From Pseudomonas sp. Q1-7 (GTDB taxonomy: Bacteria > Pseudomonadota > Gammaproteobacteria > Pseudomonadales > Pseudomonadaceae), in NCBI RefSeq assembly GCF_028010285.1, contig NZ_CP116304.1, positions 3,922,501 to 3,986,500 on the forward strand: DNA of 64,000 bases, given 5' to 3'. The stretch's first letter is position 1, and each line of letters opens with the position of its first letter. The translations under genes were made by a program, and so were the position numbers. The notes under the pieces were generated by a model. It saw only the letters and a program-made list of their open reading frames with translations. It had not been told where the DNA came from and searched no databases. Shown in pieces: positions 54,070 to 62,986 of the stretch.

Positions 54070-54516
54070 TCAACCCTCTTTCTTCGGGAGCTGGCCGCTT
54101 TCCTTGAGGGCCTTGGTGACCTCGGGCGGCATGTAGTTCTCGTCGTGCTTGGCCAGGACTTCGTCGGCCAGCAGCACGCCATCGGCGTTCAGCTTGCCCA
54201 GGGCGACTATGCCCTGCCCTTCGCGGAACAGGTCCGGGAGGATGCCGTGGTAGCGGATGGTCACGCTCTTGGCGAAGTCGGTGACCACGAACTGCACATC
54301 CAGGGAATCACCGGAACGCTGCACCGAGCCCTTCGCCACCATGCCGCCGGCGCGGATGCGGGTGTCCTGCGGCGCCTCGCCATTGGCGATCTGGGTGGGG
54401 GTGTAGAACAGGTTGATGTTCTGTTGCAGCGCGGAGAGCGCCAGCGCCACGGCAATGCCCACGCCCGCCAGGATGGCCAGGATGATGAACAGGCGCTTCT
54501 TGCGTACCGGATTCAC
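54070..54516 (-). CDS. ccmE: heme chaperone CcmE
   Basis: 148 aa. Membrane anchor (about 8-29), beta-barrel domain, and the heme-attachment motif HDENY with the covalent heme His124 and Tyr128, followed by a flexible tail. Receives heme from CcmC and passes it to CcmF. The GTG start at 54516 follows GGGAGGAG and overlaps the ccmD stop (GTGA). Confidence 0.96.
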   Translation of the reverse strand: MNPVRKKRLFIILAILAGVGIAVALALSALQQNINLFYTPTQIANGEAPQDTRIRAGGMVAKGSVQRSGDSLDVQFVVTDFAKSVTIRYHGILPDLFREGQGIVALGKLNADGVLLADEVLAKHDENYMPPEVTKALKESGQLPKKEG

Positions 54517-54689
54517 TTCGACTCCTCCCGGCGCAAACGGCGCGCCTCGTCTTGCAGGTAACGCCGCCGCGCGATCAGCGGCATGGCGACGTTGACGGCC
54601 AGCACCGCCAGGCTGATGCCGTAGGCGGTCCAGACATACAGGCCATGGTTGCCCATGGCGAGAAACTCGGTGAAGGAAGAAAAACTCAT
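54513..54689 (-). CDS. ccmD: heme exporter subunit CcmD
   Basis: 58 aa, found by reading the gap between ccmE and ccmC. Starts [20 protein letters not shown], one membrane helix (about 17-38, [20 protein letters not shown]), then a basic cytoplasmic end [16 protein letters not shown]. The length and pattern (GNHGLYVW, basic tail) are typical of CcmD, which fixes CcmE to the CcmABC complex. It overlaps ccmC by one base (TGATG) and ccmE by 4 bases. Confidence 0.93.
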   Translation of the reverse strand: MSFSSFTEFLAMGNHGLYVWTAYGISLAVLAVNVAMPLIARRRYLQDEARRLRREESK

Positions 54690-55441
54690 CAGACCTTATC
54701 CACTTGTGCCTGAATCTCGGCCTTGGCCCAGCTGCTGCGGGATTCGCGCTTGAGCACTTCAAGACGCATGCGCATCAGCGTCACGGCGCCGAAGAAGCAG
54801 TAGAAGCCGAGCACCATGATCAACAGCGGCAGCCACATTTCCGGCGGCATCGCCGGCTTCTCGGTGACCGTGAAGGTGGCCGGCTGGTGCAGGGTGTTCC
54901 ACCACTCCACCGAGTACTTGATGATCGGGATGTTGATCACCCCGACGATGGCCAGCACCGCACAGGCCTTGGCGGCGCTGTCACGGTTGCTGATGGCCTG
55001 GCCGAGCGCAATTACACCGAAGTACAGGAACAGGAGGATGAGCATGGACGTAAGTCGCGCATCCCACACCCACCAGGCGCCCCAGGTGGGCTTGCCCCAG
55101 ATGGCGCCGGTGACCAGCGCCACGAAGGTCATCCAGGCGCCGATGGGCGCGGCGGCCTGCAGGGCGACGTCGGCCAGCTTCATCTTCCAGACCAGCCCCA
55201 CCACACCGCACACCGCCAGCATGATGTAGCAGGACTGGGCCAGGAAGGCTGCCGGGACGTGGATGTAGATGATGCGGAAGCTGTTGCCCTGCTGATAGTC
55301 CGGCGGCGCGAAGGCCAGCCCCCAGACCAGGCCGACGGCGATCAGGATCAGCGCGCCCCAGGCGAGCCAGGGGAGCCAGCGGCCGCTGATTTCGTAGAAC
55401 CATTTCGGCGACCCGAGCTTGTGGAACCAGACCCAATTCAT
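54689..55441 (-). CDS. ccmC: heme exporter protein CcmC
   Basis: 250 aa, six membrane helices. The WWD motif reads [20 protein letters not shown] (about 117-136) with heme-ligand histidines outside it (YIHVPAA, about 64). ATG 55441 gives the usual start [16 protein letters not shown]; a GTG three codons upstream is possible. Attaches heme to CcmE. Confidence 0.95.
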   Translation of the reverse strand: MNWVWFHKLGSPKWFYEISGRWLPWLAWGALILIAVGLVWGLAFAPPDYQQGNSFRIIYIHVPAAFLAQSCYIMLAVCGVVGLVWKMKLADVALQAAAPIGAWMTFVALVTGAIWGKPTWGAWWVWDARLTSMLILLFLYFGVIALGQAISNRDSAAKACAVLAIVGVINIPIIKYSVEWWNTLHQPATFTVTEKPAMPPEMWLPLLIMVLGFYCFFGAVTLMRMRLEVLKRESRSSWAKAEIQAQVDKV

Positions 55442-55507
55442 CGGGCCCACCGTGGCGCGGCGGCCTGTTCGGATATCGGCAGTATTCTCATCAGGGCAAC
55501 TCGTTTC

Positions 55508-56179
55508 TTATTCACCGACGCTGATGGTCAGGCCGGCGGCAATGGCAAAGGGTGTCAGGGTCACCGCCAGGGCGGTGAGGCTCGCCAGCCACAACAGGTG
55601 GCCGACGGCCGGCAGTCCTTGCAGGGCCGCCTGCAACGCCCCGCTGCCGAGGATCAGCACCGGGATGTACAGCGGCAGGATCAGCAGCGCCAGCAGCAGG
55701 CCGCCGCGCTTGAGCCCGACGGTCAGCGCGGCGCCCACGGCGCCCAGCAGGCTCAGCACCGGGGTGCCGAGCAGCAGTGAAAGCAGCAGAACCGGCAGGC
55801 AGCGCGCCGGCAGGCCGAGCATCAACGCCAGCAGCGGCGCCAGCAGCACCAGGGCCAATCCGGAAAAAAGCCAGTGTGCCAGCACCTTGGCCAGGACCAG
55901 AAGCGGCAGGGGGTGCGGCGAAACGACCCACTGTTCCAGCGAACCGTCCTCGAAATCACTGCGGAAAAGCCCGTCCAGCGAGAGCAGCACGGCCAGCAGG
56001 GCCGCGACCCAGACCAGGCCGGGAGAAAGGCTTTGCAACAATTGGGACTCGGGGCCCACGGCCAGCGGGAACAATGCGACCACTATGGCGAAGAACACCA
56101 GCGGGTTGGCCAATTCCGCCGGGCGGCGTACCAGCAGGCGCGCCTCGCGGGCGACCAGCAGGGTGAAGACGTTACTCAT
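55508..56179 (-). CDS. ccmB: heme exporter permease CcmB
   Basis: 223 aa, six membrane helices; [28 protein letters not shown] (split by wording) is the family signature. ABC permease with CcmA; the complex releases holo-CcmE from CcmC. Start overlaps the ccmA stop (ATGA); 66 bp to ccmC. Confidence 0.95.
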   Translation of the reverse strand: MSNVFTLLVAREARLLVRRPAELANPLVFFAIVVALFPLAVGPESQLLQSLSPGLVWVAALLAVLLSLDGLFRSDFEDGSLEQWVVSPHPLPLLVLAKVLAHWLFSGLALVLLAPLLALMLGLPARCLPVLLLSLLLGTPVLSLLGAVGAALTVGLKRGGLLLALLILPLYIPVLILGSGALQAALQGLPAVGHLLWLASLTALAVTLTPFAIAAGLTISVGE

Positions 56180-56811
56180 GGGCGACGTTGCCCCAGGTCA
56201 AGTTCGCGATAGCCGGCGGGCACCGTGCCCATGCTGTGGTGGGTGGTGAAGACCACCAGGCCGTCCCGTTCGCAGTGCCGCGCCAGGTGCGCTTCGAGCT
56301 GGGCGACGCCCTGCTTGTCGAGAGCGGTGAAGGGTTCGTCGAGAATCCACAGCGGCGGCGCGTCCAGGTACAGGCGTGCCAGGGCCACGCGGCGCTGCTG
56401 GCCGGCGGACAGGGTATGGCAGGGCACATCCTCGAAACCGCGCAGACCCACCGCGTCCAGGGCGCGCCAGATGGCCTCGCGCTCGGCGGGTTGGTGCAGC
56501 GCGCAAAGCCAGCGCAGGTTTTCCTCGGCGGTGAGCAACCCCTTGATGCCGGCGGCGTGGCCGATCCACAAGAGGTTGCGCGCCAGCTCGCTGCGCTGGC
56601 TGGCCAGCGGCTGGCCGTTCAGGCGGACTTCGCCGGCAGTCGGCTGCATGAGGCCGCAGAGCAGGCGCAGCAGGCTGGTCTTGCCGCTGCCGTTGGGCCC
56701 GGCGACCTGGAGCATCTCGCCCCGGGCCAATTGCAGGTCCAGCCGCTCGAACAGCAGGCGCCAGTCCCGCTCGCAGGCGAGGGCCACGGTCTCGAGATAG
56801 GGACTGGTCAC
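56176..56811 (-). CDS. ccmA: heme exporter ATP-binding protein CcmA
   Basis: 211 aa ABC ATPase. Walker [15 protein letters not shown] (about 39-52), signature [14 protein letters not shown] (about 134-147), Walker [13 protein letters not shown] (about 154-165). First gene of the ccmABCDEFGHI operon; a TATAAT at 56904-56909 on the minus strand is its likely -10. Confidence 0.96.
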   Translation of the reverse strand: MTSPYLETVALACERDWRLLFERLDLQLARGEMLQVAGPNGSGKTSLLRLLCGLMQPTAGEVRLNGQPLASQRSELARNLLWIGHAAGIKGLLTAEENLRWLCALHQPAEREAIWRALDAVGLRGFEDVPCHTLSAGQQRRVALARLYLDAPPLWILDEPFTALDKQGVAQLEAHLARHCERDGLVVFTTHHSMGTVPAGYRELDLGQRRP

Positions 56812-56857
56812 GGCATGGATACCCGGGGTGCATTCAAGTCAGGAGGGTGCCGGCCGC

Positions 56858-56909
56858 TATAATGGAGAACTCCAAGGCTCGCGGCCGGCCCGGACGGGGC
56901 GGCATTATA
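56858..56909. promoter_or_regulatory. face-to-face promoters of ccmA and the FliK-like gene
   Basis: Two perfect TATAAT hexamers: 56858-56863 on the plus strand (for the FliK-like gene) and 56904-56909 on the minus strand (for ccmA). Expected starts are near 56870 (rightward) and 56897 (leftward), so the two transcripts would overlap by roughly 25 bp in antisense. The -35 regions are weak. Confidence 0.5.
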
Positions 56910-56962
56910 CATGCCATGCCCCACCCCCGAAGCGAGCTTTTTCGACAGGTTGTAACCCCTCC

Positions 56963-58504
56963 ATGACCGAAATCAGCGGCGCGCGCGCCCTTCCCCCAAG
57001 CCAGCCCCTCGCCCGTCCCGCGCAGAACGCAACGGACATGGCGCTGAAGCTGCTCCAGCCCCTGGACGGCCTGCTGGCCGCCGGCGAAAGCGCCGACGCC
57101 GAAGTCATCGCGCTGAAGGAAACCGCGCAGAGCTTCCAGGTGTTGCTCAAGCTGACCCTGGGTAACGGCAGCCAGACCACCCTGGAAGCCAGCAGCACGC
57201 GCCCGCTGCCCCAGGGCAGCCTGCTCAATGTCACGGCGCTGTCGGATAGCCGCCTGACCATGGCCCTGAAGGGCGGCGAACGCGCCCTCGGCAGCCTCGA
57301 CCTGGACCTGCTGCCCGTGGGCACCCTGGTGCAGGGCAAGGTGACGTCCAGCGAATTGGTCGCCCAGGGCAAGGCCCAGGCCGCGGTCTACAAGGTGATG
57401 GTCAACCTGCTCAATACCTCGCTGGCCGGCAACCAGCTCAGTATCGAAAGCCCGCGCCCGCTGGCCATCGGCAGCCTGCTCAGCGCCCAGGTGCAGGGCA
57501 GCCAGATGCTGCAGTTCCTGCCGCTTTCTGCGCAGCTGGACCAGTTGGAGCTGACCCAGCAACTGGCCAGCCAGCAAAGCCGCCAGGGCTCCCTCGACGC
57601 GCTGATCGGCGCGCTGCAGAGCACCGGCCGGGAGAACCTGCCGGAGAACCTGCGGCTGGCCATCGACAAGCTGCTCGGCGCCCTCCCCGACATCCGCCAA
57701 CTCGGCGATCCCAAGGTGCTGGCCGCGGCCCTGGAAAACAGCGGCGCCCTGCTCGAATCGCGCCTGCTGACTGGCCAGGCCGGCGCCCTGCCCCAGGACT
57801 TCAAGGCCAACCTGCTGCGCCTGGTCGCGCAATTGCTGCCAGCCCTGCCGACGCCTGCCAGCCTGCCCAGCACAGGCACCAGCAATGCCATGGCCCAGGC
57901 GCTGCCGGCCTTCATCCGCAACGCCCTGGGCGCCCTCGGCCAGGCCAACGCCCGCCAGCAGGCGCTGAGCTTCCCGCTGCCGTCGCGACTGGCGCAGACG
58001 GCCGAAGAGGAAGGCGACCTGGAAACCCTGCTGAAACTGGCCGCGGCCGCCGTCTCCCGGTTGCAGACGCACCAGTTGTCCAGCCTGGCGCAGACCCAGA
58101 CGACCCCCGAAGGCAACCTGCTGACCACCTGGCAACTGGAAGTGCCAATGCGCAACCAGCAGGAGATCGTGCCGCTGCAGATCAAGCTGCAGCAGGAACA
58201 GGACGGTCGCCAGGAGAAGAACGAACACAACAAGGAAAGCCTCTGGCGCATCGAACTGGCCTTCGATCTGGAGCCGCTCGGCCCCCTGCAGGTCCAGGCC
58301 CAGTTGCTCCAGGGCAGCCTGTCCAGCCAGCTCTGGGCGGAACGCGCCGACACCGCCGGGCTGATCGACCGCGAACTGCCGAACCTGCGCGAACGCCTGC
58401 TGGCGGCCGGCCTCACCGTCGGCGAACTGGCCTGCAGCCAGGGGCGACCGCCTCGCGGGCCCCGCACGAACCTGGAACAACGCTGGGTGGACGAGACCGC
58501 ATGA
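56963..58504 (+). CDS. FliK-family flagellar hook-length control-like protein
   Basis: 513 aa, Ala/Leu/Gln-rich without membrane helices. The N-terminal half is low in complexity; the C-terminal part (about 385-500) resembles the FliK C-terminal domain (LWRIELAFDLEPLGPLQVQAQL, split by wording, and SSQLWAERADTAGLIDRELP). The gene sits in the usual Pseudomonas place between ccmA and the FlhB-like gene, as distinct from the main fliK. The start at 56963 gives TEISGARALPPS. A role in secretion length control is inferred. Confidence 0.8.
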   Translation: MTEISGARALPPSQPLARPAQNATDMALKLLQPLDGLLAAGESADAEVIALKETAQSFQVLLKLTLGNGSQTTLEASSTRPLPQGSLLNVTALSDSRLTMALKGGERALGSLDLDLLPVGTLVQGKVTSSELVAQGKAQAAVYKVMVNLLNTSLAGNQLSIESPRPLAIGSLLSAQVQGSQMLQFLPLSAQLDQLELTQQLASQQSRQGSLDALIGALQSTGRENLPENLRLAIDKLLGALPDIRQLGDPKVLAAALENSGALLESRLLTGQAGALPQDFKANLLRLVAQLLPALPTPASLPSTGTSNAMAQALPAFIRNALGALGQANARQQALSFPLPSRLAQTAEEEGDLETLLKLAAAAVSRLQTHQLSSLAQTQTTPEGNLLTTWQLEVPMRNQQEIVPLQIKLQQEQDGRQEKNEHNKESLWRIELAFDLEPLGPLQVQAQLLQGSLSSQLWAERADTAGLIDRELPNLRERLLAAGLTVGELACSQGRPPRGPRTNLEQRWVDETA

Positions 58505-58830
58505 GCCAGAAGCCGCGCCAGGCCATCGCCCTCTCCTACGACGGCGTCAGCGCCCCCAACCTGACCGCCAAGGGCGACGACGAACTGGCCGAAGCCATCC
58601 TCGCTATCGCCCGCGAGTACGAGGTGCCCATTTACGAGAACGCCGAGCTGGTGCGCCTGCTGGCGCGGCTGGAGCTGGGCGACGCCATCCCCGAAGCCCT
58701 GTACCGGAGCATTGCCGAGATCATTGCCTTCGCCTGGTACCTCAAGGGCAAGTGCCCGGTGGGCTTCGATCCGGATGCCGAGCGCGACGTCAGCCCTCCC
58801 CTGCCGTTGCTCAGCCCTCCGGGTCACTGA
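58501..58830 (+). CDS. FlhB-like C-terminal domain protein
   Basis: 109 aa, matching only the cytoplasmic C-terminal domain of FlhB/YscU: AIALSYDGVSAPNLTAKGDDE and VPIYENAELVRLLARLELGDAIPEALY-type helices (both split by wording). The NPTH autocleavage motif is absent, so self-cleavage is not expected. Start overlaps the FliK-like stop (ATGA). The 3' end overlaps the convergent rhodanese gene by 20 bp. Such short homologues are known in flagellar bacteria and may substitute for the FlhB C-terminus. Confidence 0.88.
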   Translation: MSQKPRQAIALSYDGVSAPNLTAKGDDELAEAILAIAREYEVPIYENAELVRLLARLELGDAIPEALYRSIAEIIAFAWYLKGKCPVGFDPDAERDVSPPLPLLSPPGH

Positions 58831-59248
58831 ACACCAGGCGCCCCTCCTCCAGCCCCTTGCCCTGGGGGAAATCCAGCAACTGCCAGGCGAAGTACCCCTC
58901 GCGGAAATAGAAGACCTGGCGATAACCCCAGCTCACGGCCCGCTTCACCGCCTCGGCGCCGTGGGGGCACACCTCGCTGTCGCAATAGATCACCAGCGGT
59001 ACCTGGCGCGGCCAGTGCGGCTGGGCGAGGTCCTGGAAGCGGTCGAGCAGGTCGAGGTGCAACGCGCCGTGGATATGGCCCCAGGTCCACTCACGGGTGG
59101 GCCTGACGTCGATGAAGATCACTCCGCGCTCATAGAGGTAGCGTGCCTGCAGCACGTTGACCGTCATCGCGCCCTCGACTTCCATGGGGGCTTCCTGGGC
59201 CTGCAGGCAGGGCAGCAGGCAGAACAGCAGGAGTGGAAGTAGACGCAT
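58811..59248 (-). CDS. secreted rhodanese-domain protein
   Basis: 145 aa. Signal peptide (about 1-17, LLPCLQA) followed by a rhodanese domain: IFIDVRPTREWTWGHIHGAL (about 44-63), and an active-site loop YCDSEVC (Cys about 90) where the loop is CDSEVCP, with GYRQVFYFREGYFAWQL after it. A periplasmic sulfurtransferase or redox protein. Convergent with the FlhB-like gene (20-bp overlap). Confidence 0.88.
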   Translation of the reverse strand: MRLLPLLLFCLLPCLQAQEAPMEVEGAMTVNVLQARYLYERGVIFIDVRPTREWTWGHIHGALHLDLLDRFQDLAQPHWPRQVPLVIYCDSEVCPHGAEAVKRAVSWGYRQVFYFREGYFAWQLLDFPQGKGLEEGRLVFSDPEG

Positions 59249-59370
59249 CGCCGGACCTCCTCCGGAGAGAAGCCCCGGAATTTCAGCTTAGGTCAGGCGG
59301 CCAGGCGGGATTTGGAACGATTGGAATGGGGTCGGAGCAGGCTAAGAGCCGCCGGGACTAAGGGGCCGGA

Positions 59371-59781
59371 TCAGCCTCGGTCCTTGCGCGCCTGGTGCAG
59401 CTTGCTCACCAGCTCGGCTTCGGCCTGGGTCAGGCCGCAGGACTGGGTCAGGTCGTCGACGCTGGCGCCAAGGCCGACCAGGCGCGCAGCCTGGGAGAAG
59501 GACAGGCTGCTCGGGTCGCGCTGCTCGATCTGGCTGAGCTTGTCCGGCAGCGGCGCCACCACGCGGCGCAGCTCGTGGAGCTCCTCGCCCATGCGCACGC
59601 TGCCCTCGAGGTACGCCTCGAGGCGGCGCCCCAGTTCCTTGAGCTTCTGGTCCTGCGCCGCGTCGCGCCCGGCCTGCGCCTCCACCACTGCGCGCAGGCG
59701 TGCGGACAGGCGGTAGCAGGCGTAACCCAACGCCGCGCAGGCCACGGCGAGGGCCGCCGCGAGCAGTGCAAGCCCGATCAA
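59371..59781 (-). CDS. DUF2802 (SwrB-like) protein
   Basis: 136 aa. N-terminal membrane helix (about 1-22), coiled-coil region (about 28-85), and a C-terminal DUF2802 part with LSFSQAARLVGLGASVDDLTQSCGLTQAEAELVSKLH (split by wording). Last gene of the chemotaxis/motility operon, one base after cheW; SwrB-type proteins promote flagellar type III secretion. Role here is inferred from context. Confidence 0.82.
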   Translation of the reverse strand: MIGLALLAAALAVACAALGYACYRLSARLRAVVEAQAGRDAAQDQKLKELGRRLEAYLEGSVRMGEELHELRRVVAPLPDKLSQIEQRDPSSLSFSQAARLVGLGASVDDLTQSCGLTQAEAELVSKLHQARKDRG

Positions 59782-59782
59782 C

Positions 59783-60262
59783 TCAGATGCTCTCCAGCTC
59801 CGACCACTCTTCCTCGCTCATCATCTTGTCCAGCTCGACGAGGATCAGCAGTTCGCCGTTCTTGTTGCAGACGCCCTGGATGAACTTGGCGGACTCTTCG
59901 TTGCCGACGTTGGGCGCGGTCTCGATCTCCGACTGACGCAGGTAGACCACCTCGGCCACGCTGTCCACCAGGATGCCCACCACCTGCTTGTCCGCTTCGA
60001 TGATGACGATGCGGGTGTTGTCGGTCACCGGCGCCGGGCCGAGGCCGAAGCGCTGGCGGGTGTCGATCACGGTCACCACGTTGCCGCGCAGGTTGATGAT
60101 GCCCAGCACGTAGCTCGGCGCCCCCGGCACCGGTGCGATCTCGGTATAGCGCAGGACTTCCTGCACCTGCATCACGTTGATGCCGTAGGTTTCGTTGTCC
60201 AGGCGGAAAGTCACCCATTGCAGGATGGGATCTTCGGCACCTTGAGCGGACGATTTCTTCAT
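59783..60262 (-). CDS. cheW: chemotaxis coupling protein CheW
   Basis: 159 aa, the P. aeruginosa length. MKKSSAQGAEDPILQWVTF, FRLDNETYGINVMQVQEVLRY (about 20-40), GIINLRGNVVTVIDTRQRFG and ELLILVELDKMM. Links chemoreceptors to CheA. Start at 60262 (after AGGGAAC). Operon: parA-ParP-like-cheW-DUF2802. Confidence 0.96.
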   Translation of the reverse strand: MKKSSAQGAEDPILQWVTFRLDNETYGINVMQVQEVLRYTEIAPVPGAPSYVLGIINLRGNVVTVIDTRQRFGLGPAPVTDNTRIVIIEADKQVVGILVDSVAEVVYLRQSEIETAPNVGNEESAKFIQGVCNKNGELLILVELDKMMSEEEWSELESI

Positions 60263-60355
60263 GTTCCCTAGCCTCTCTTGAGCCACCCGGGGCGGCGTTC
60301 ACGGGTTCGACCCGCTGTTGTATTCATGGGGCCCCACGGCTGCGGAGCCTCCCCC

Positions 60356-61177
60356 TCAATTCAGCGACATGCGCTTGATCGCGCCGCTGGCGATCAGCTC
60401 GGCCAGGGCCGAGACATCCAGCAGCGCGCACATATGTTCGATCACGGTACCGGCCAACCAGGGTCTCTGGCTACGCTGGCTGCGCCATTTGATCTCGTTC
60501 GGGTCCAGGCGGATGGAACGGCTGACCTGGTGCACCGCCAGGCCCCACTCGAAGCCCTGGACCGAAATCACGTACTGCAGGCCCTGGCGGAAGTCATCGC
60601 GATAGCGCTCGGGCATCACCCAGCGCGCGGTGTCCAGCACCTTCAGGTTGCCCGCCTGGCAGGGCAGTATGCCGAGGAACCAGTCAGGCTGCCCGAACAA
60701 CGGCGTCAGTTCCTGGCCGGCCAGCGGGTAGATGGAACCCAGGGACACCAGCGGCACCGCCAGGGTCAGGCCGGCAACGTCGAACAGCAGGCATTCGAAG
60801 GGTTCTTCACCCCAGGCGGGGCGCCCTTCGGCGGTGAGCGCCGGCGGCTCCGACGGCTGCGGAACGGGGGCACTGAGTTCCACCAGGGGTTCGACGCGGG
60901 CCGGCTGCGGCGCGGCGACCGGCGCCAGGCGCTCCGCCTCGACCGGCACCTGCGGCTCGGGTTCGGCGACGACGGGGGGCTCCAGCACCAGCAGCGGCGC
61001 TTCGGCCAGCACGCGGCTCAGGCGCGCATCGCGGACCTGTTCTTCCAGCACCGCGGCTTCGAACTCGTCCCGGCTGATGCTTTCGGCCAGTTCGGTCGAA
61101 GCCTCGTGCAACAGCGCGTCCAGGTAGGACTGCAGGGCCAGTTGCGGGCGGGTGGCGGTGGCGAGGGGACGACTCAT
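60356..61177 (-). CDS. CheW-like coupling protein (ParP-like)
   Basis: 273 aa. Proline-rich low-complexity N-terminal part (about 75-140, LEPPVVAEPEPQVPVEAERL) and a C-terminal CheW-type domain (about 145-270, ECLLFDVAGLTLAVPLVSLG, GILPCQAGNLKVLDTARWV). In Vibrio and Pseudomonas, ParP tethers chemotaxis arrays at the cell pole and works with ParA-like ParC. The adjacent parA gene supports this. Start at 61177. Confidence 0.85.
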   Translation of the reverse strand: MSRPLATATRPQLALQSYLDALLHEASTELAESISRDEFEAAVLEEQVRDARLSRVLAEAPLLVLEPPVVAEPEPQVPVEAERLAPVAAPQPARVEPLVELSAPVPQPSEPPALTAEGRPAWGEEPFECLLFDVAGLTLAVPLVSLGSIYPLAGQELTPLFGQPDWFLGILPCQAGNLKVLDTARWVMPERYRDDFRQGLQYVISVQGFEWGLAVHQVSRSIRLDPNEIKWRSQRSQRPWLAGTVIEHMCALLDVSALAELIASGAIKRMSLN

Positions 61178-61261
61178 GTTGGGAACCCACGGGATTGATC
61201 TGTAGAGCCTATCGGCAGCAGGCACGCGTCTCTTGAGCCCTGGCGGTCAACGCACGGCATT

Positions 61262-62050
61262 TCAGGCCACCTGGGCAGCCTGCTGCTGGCCGAGCAGGTG
61301 CTTGAGCAGCGCGCGGTAGGCGATAACGCCGCGGCTGTTGGCATCGTACTGGGACGGCGTGACCCCGGCGCGGCTGGCATCCCGCAGGCGGGTATCCACC
61401 GGGATGTAGGCTTGCCAGAGGTGATCCGGGTAGTTGTTGCGCAGCACCTTGAGGGTGTTGAGCGAGGCCTGGGTCCGACGGTCGAACAGGGTCGGCACTA
61501 TGGTGTAGGGCAGCGCCTGTTTGCGCGAACGATTAACCATGCTCAGGGTGCTGACCATCCGCTCCAGGCCTTTCACCGCGAGGAACTCGGTCTGCACCGG
61601 GATCGCCAGCTGCTGGCTGGCCGCCAGCGCGTTGACCATCAGCACGCCGAGCAGCGGCGGGCTGTCGATGATGGCGTGGTCGAACTGCTGCCAGAGCTGC
61701 GCCAGGCTCTTGGCGATCACCAGGCCCAGGCCGTTCTGCCCCGGCGACTGGCGTTCCAGGGTCGCCAGCGCGGTGCTCGAGGGCAGCAGGGAAATGCGTT
61801 CATGGCTGGTCGGCAGCAGCAGCTCCCGCGGCAGGCCGTCGGGCACGCTGCCCTGGTGCAGGAACAGGTCGAAACAGCTGTGTTCCAGGGTGTCCGGGTC
61901 ATGCCCGAAATAGCTGGTCATCGACCCGTGGGGATCGAGGTCAACCACCACCACGCGCTTGCCGGCATCGGCCAGCAGGCCCGCAAGGGCGATGGATGTG
62001 GTGGTCTTGCCGACTCCACCCTTTTGGTTGGCTACTGCCCAGACTCTCAT
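61262..62050 (-). CDS. ParA/MinD-family ATPase (ParC-like, chemotaxis array positioning)
   Basis: 262 aa, the size of the P. aeruginosa orthologue. Deviant Walker A QKGGVGKTTTS (about 9-19), VVVVDLDPHGSMTSYFG (about 33-49), DSPPLLGVLMVNAL. It positions chemotaxis proteins at the pole with ParP. MRVWAVANQ start at 62050 was chosen because GGGAGG lies 9 nt upstream. Confidence 0.93.
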   Translation of the reverse strand: MRVWAVANQKGGVGKTTTSIALAGLLADAGKRVVVVDLDPHGSMTSYFGHDPDTLEHSCFDLFLHQGSVPDGLPRELLLPTSHERISLLPSSTALATLERQSPGQNGLGLVIAKSLAQLWQQFDHAIIDSPPLLGVLMVNALAASQQLAIPVQTEFLAVKGLERMVSTLSMVNRSRKQALPYTIVPTLFDRRTQASLNTLKVLRNNYPDHLWQAYIPVDTRLRDASRAGVTPSQYDANSRGVIAYRALLKHLLGQQQAAQVA

Positions 62051-62097
62051 CTCTTTCATCCTCCCGGCTGCAGGTGCACCGAGACTCTCCACCCGCC

Positions 62098-62976
62098 CTA
62101 CGGGGCGGGTGACGGGGAATTGACGGCACCCGTTGCCGGGGCCGGTGCTGTCGCTGCTGGTGCAGATTGCGTGCCAGTCCTCTGCATCACACTGTCCGGC
62201 CTGGCGTTGGCGCTGCCGACGCCGCTCACGCTGCGGCGCACATCGAGGTTGCGGGAAATCACCAGGACCACGCGACGGTTGCGCGCACGGCCCTCGGCGG
62301 TGGCGTTGTCCGCCACCGGCTGAAACTCACCATAGCCCACCGCGGCCAGGCGGCCGGCCGATACGCCATCCATGGCCAGCATGCGCACGATGCTGGCGGC
62401 CCGTGCGGTGGAGAGCTCCCAGTTGGACGGATAGCGGGACGTGGCAATGGGCAGGTTGTCAGTGAATCCTTCGACATGCACCGGATTGTCATAGGGCGCC
62501 AGAATCCCGGCAACCTTCTCGATCAGGGCGAAGGCGGCATCGTTGGGCAGCGCGTCGCCGCTGGGGAACAGCAGGCTGGAGTTCATCTCGATCTCCACCC
62601 AGAGCTCGTTGCCGCGCACGTTCAACTGGTCGGTCTTGATCAGGTCGCCGAAGGCATCGCGCACGCTCTGGGCGATTTCCTGCAGCGGATCGGCGTCGGT
62701 GGAGTCAGGGCTGCGCTCGTTGGCCTCCACCATGCTGCGTTCCAGCGAGGGGGTGCGCGGCTTCTCCTCGCCCACCGGGATCGGCTTGACCGAGCGGTCC
62801 GGCTGGTTGAACACCCCCACCAGGGTCTCCGAGAGGATCTTGTACTTGCCTTCGTTGATCGAGGAAATCGAGTACATCACCACGAAGAAGGCGAACAGCA
62901 GGGTGATGAAGTCCGCGTAGGAGACCAGCCAGCGTTCGTGATTCTCGTGCTCTTCCTGATGCCGCCTGCGCGCCAT
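62098..62976 (-). CDS. motD: flagellar motor stator protein MotD
   Basis: 292 aa. N-terminal membrane helix with the conserved proton-channel Asp in SYADFITLLFAFFVVMYSIS (about 18-37), then an OmpA-like peptidoglycan-binding domain (about 155-265) with VEGFTDNLPIATSRYPSNWE and STARAASIVRML. Second stator of Pseudomonas with MotC. C-terminal tail is Ala/Pro-rich. Start 62976; motC ends 10 bp upstream. Confidence 0.95.
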   Translation of the reverse strand: MARRRHQEEHENHERWLVSYADFITLLFAFFVVMYSISSINEGKYKILSETLVGVFNQPDRSVKPIPVGEEKPRTPSLERSMVEANERSPDSTDADPLQEIAQSVRDAFGDLIKTDQLNVRGNELWVEIEMNSSLLFPSGDALPNDAAFALIEKVAGILAPYDNPVHVEGFTDNLPIATSRYPSNWELSTARAASIVRMLAMDGVSAGRLAAVGYGEFQPVADNATAEGRARNRRVVLVISRNLDVRRSVSGVGSANARPDSVMQRTGTQSAPAATAPAPATGAVNSPSPAP

Positions 62977-62986
62977 GGTGCGGTCC

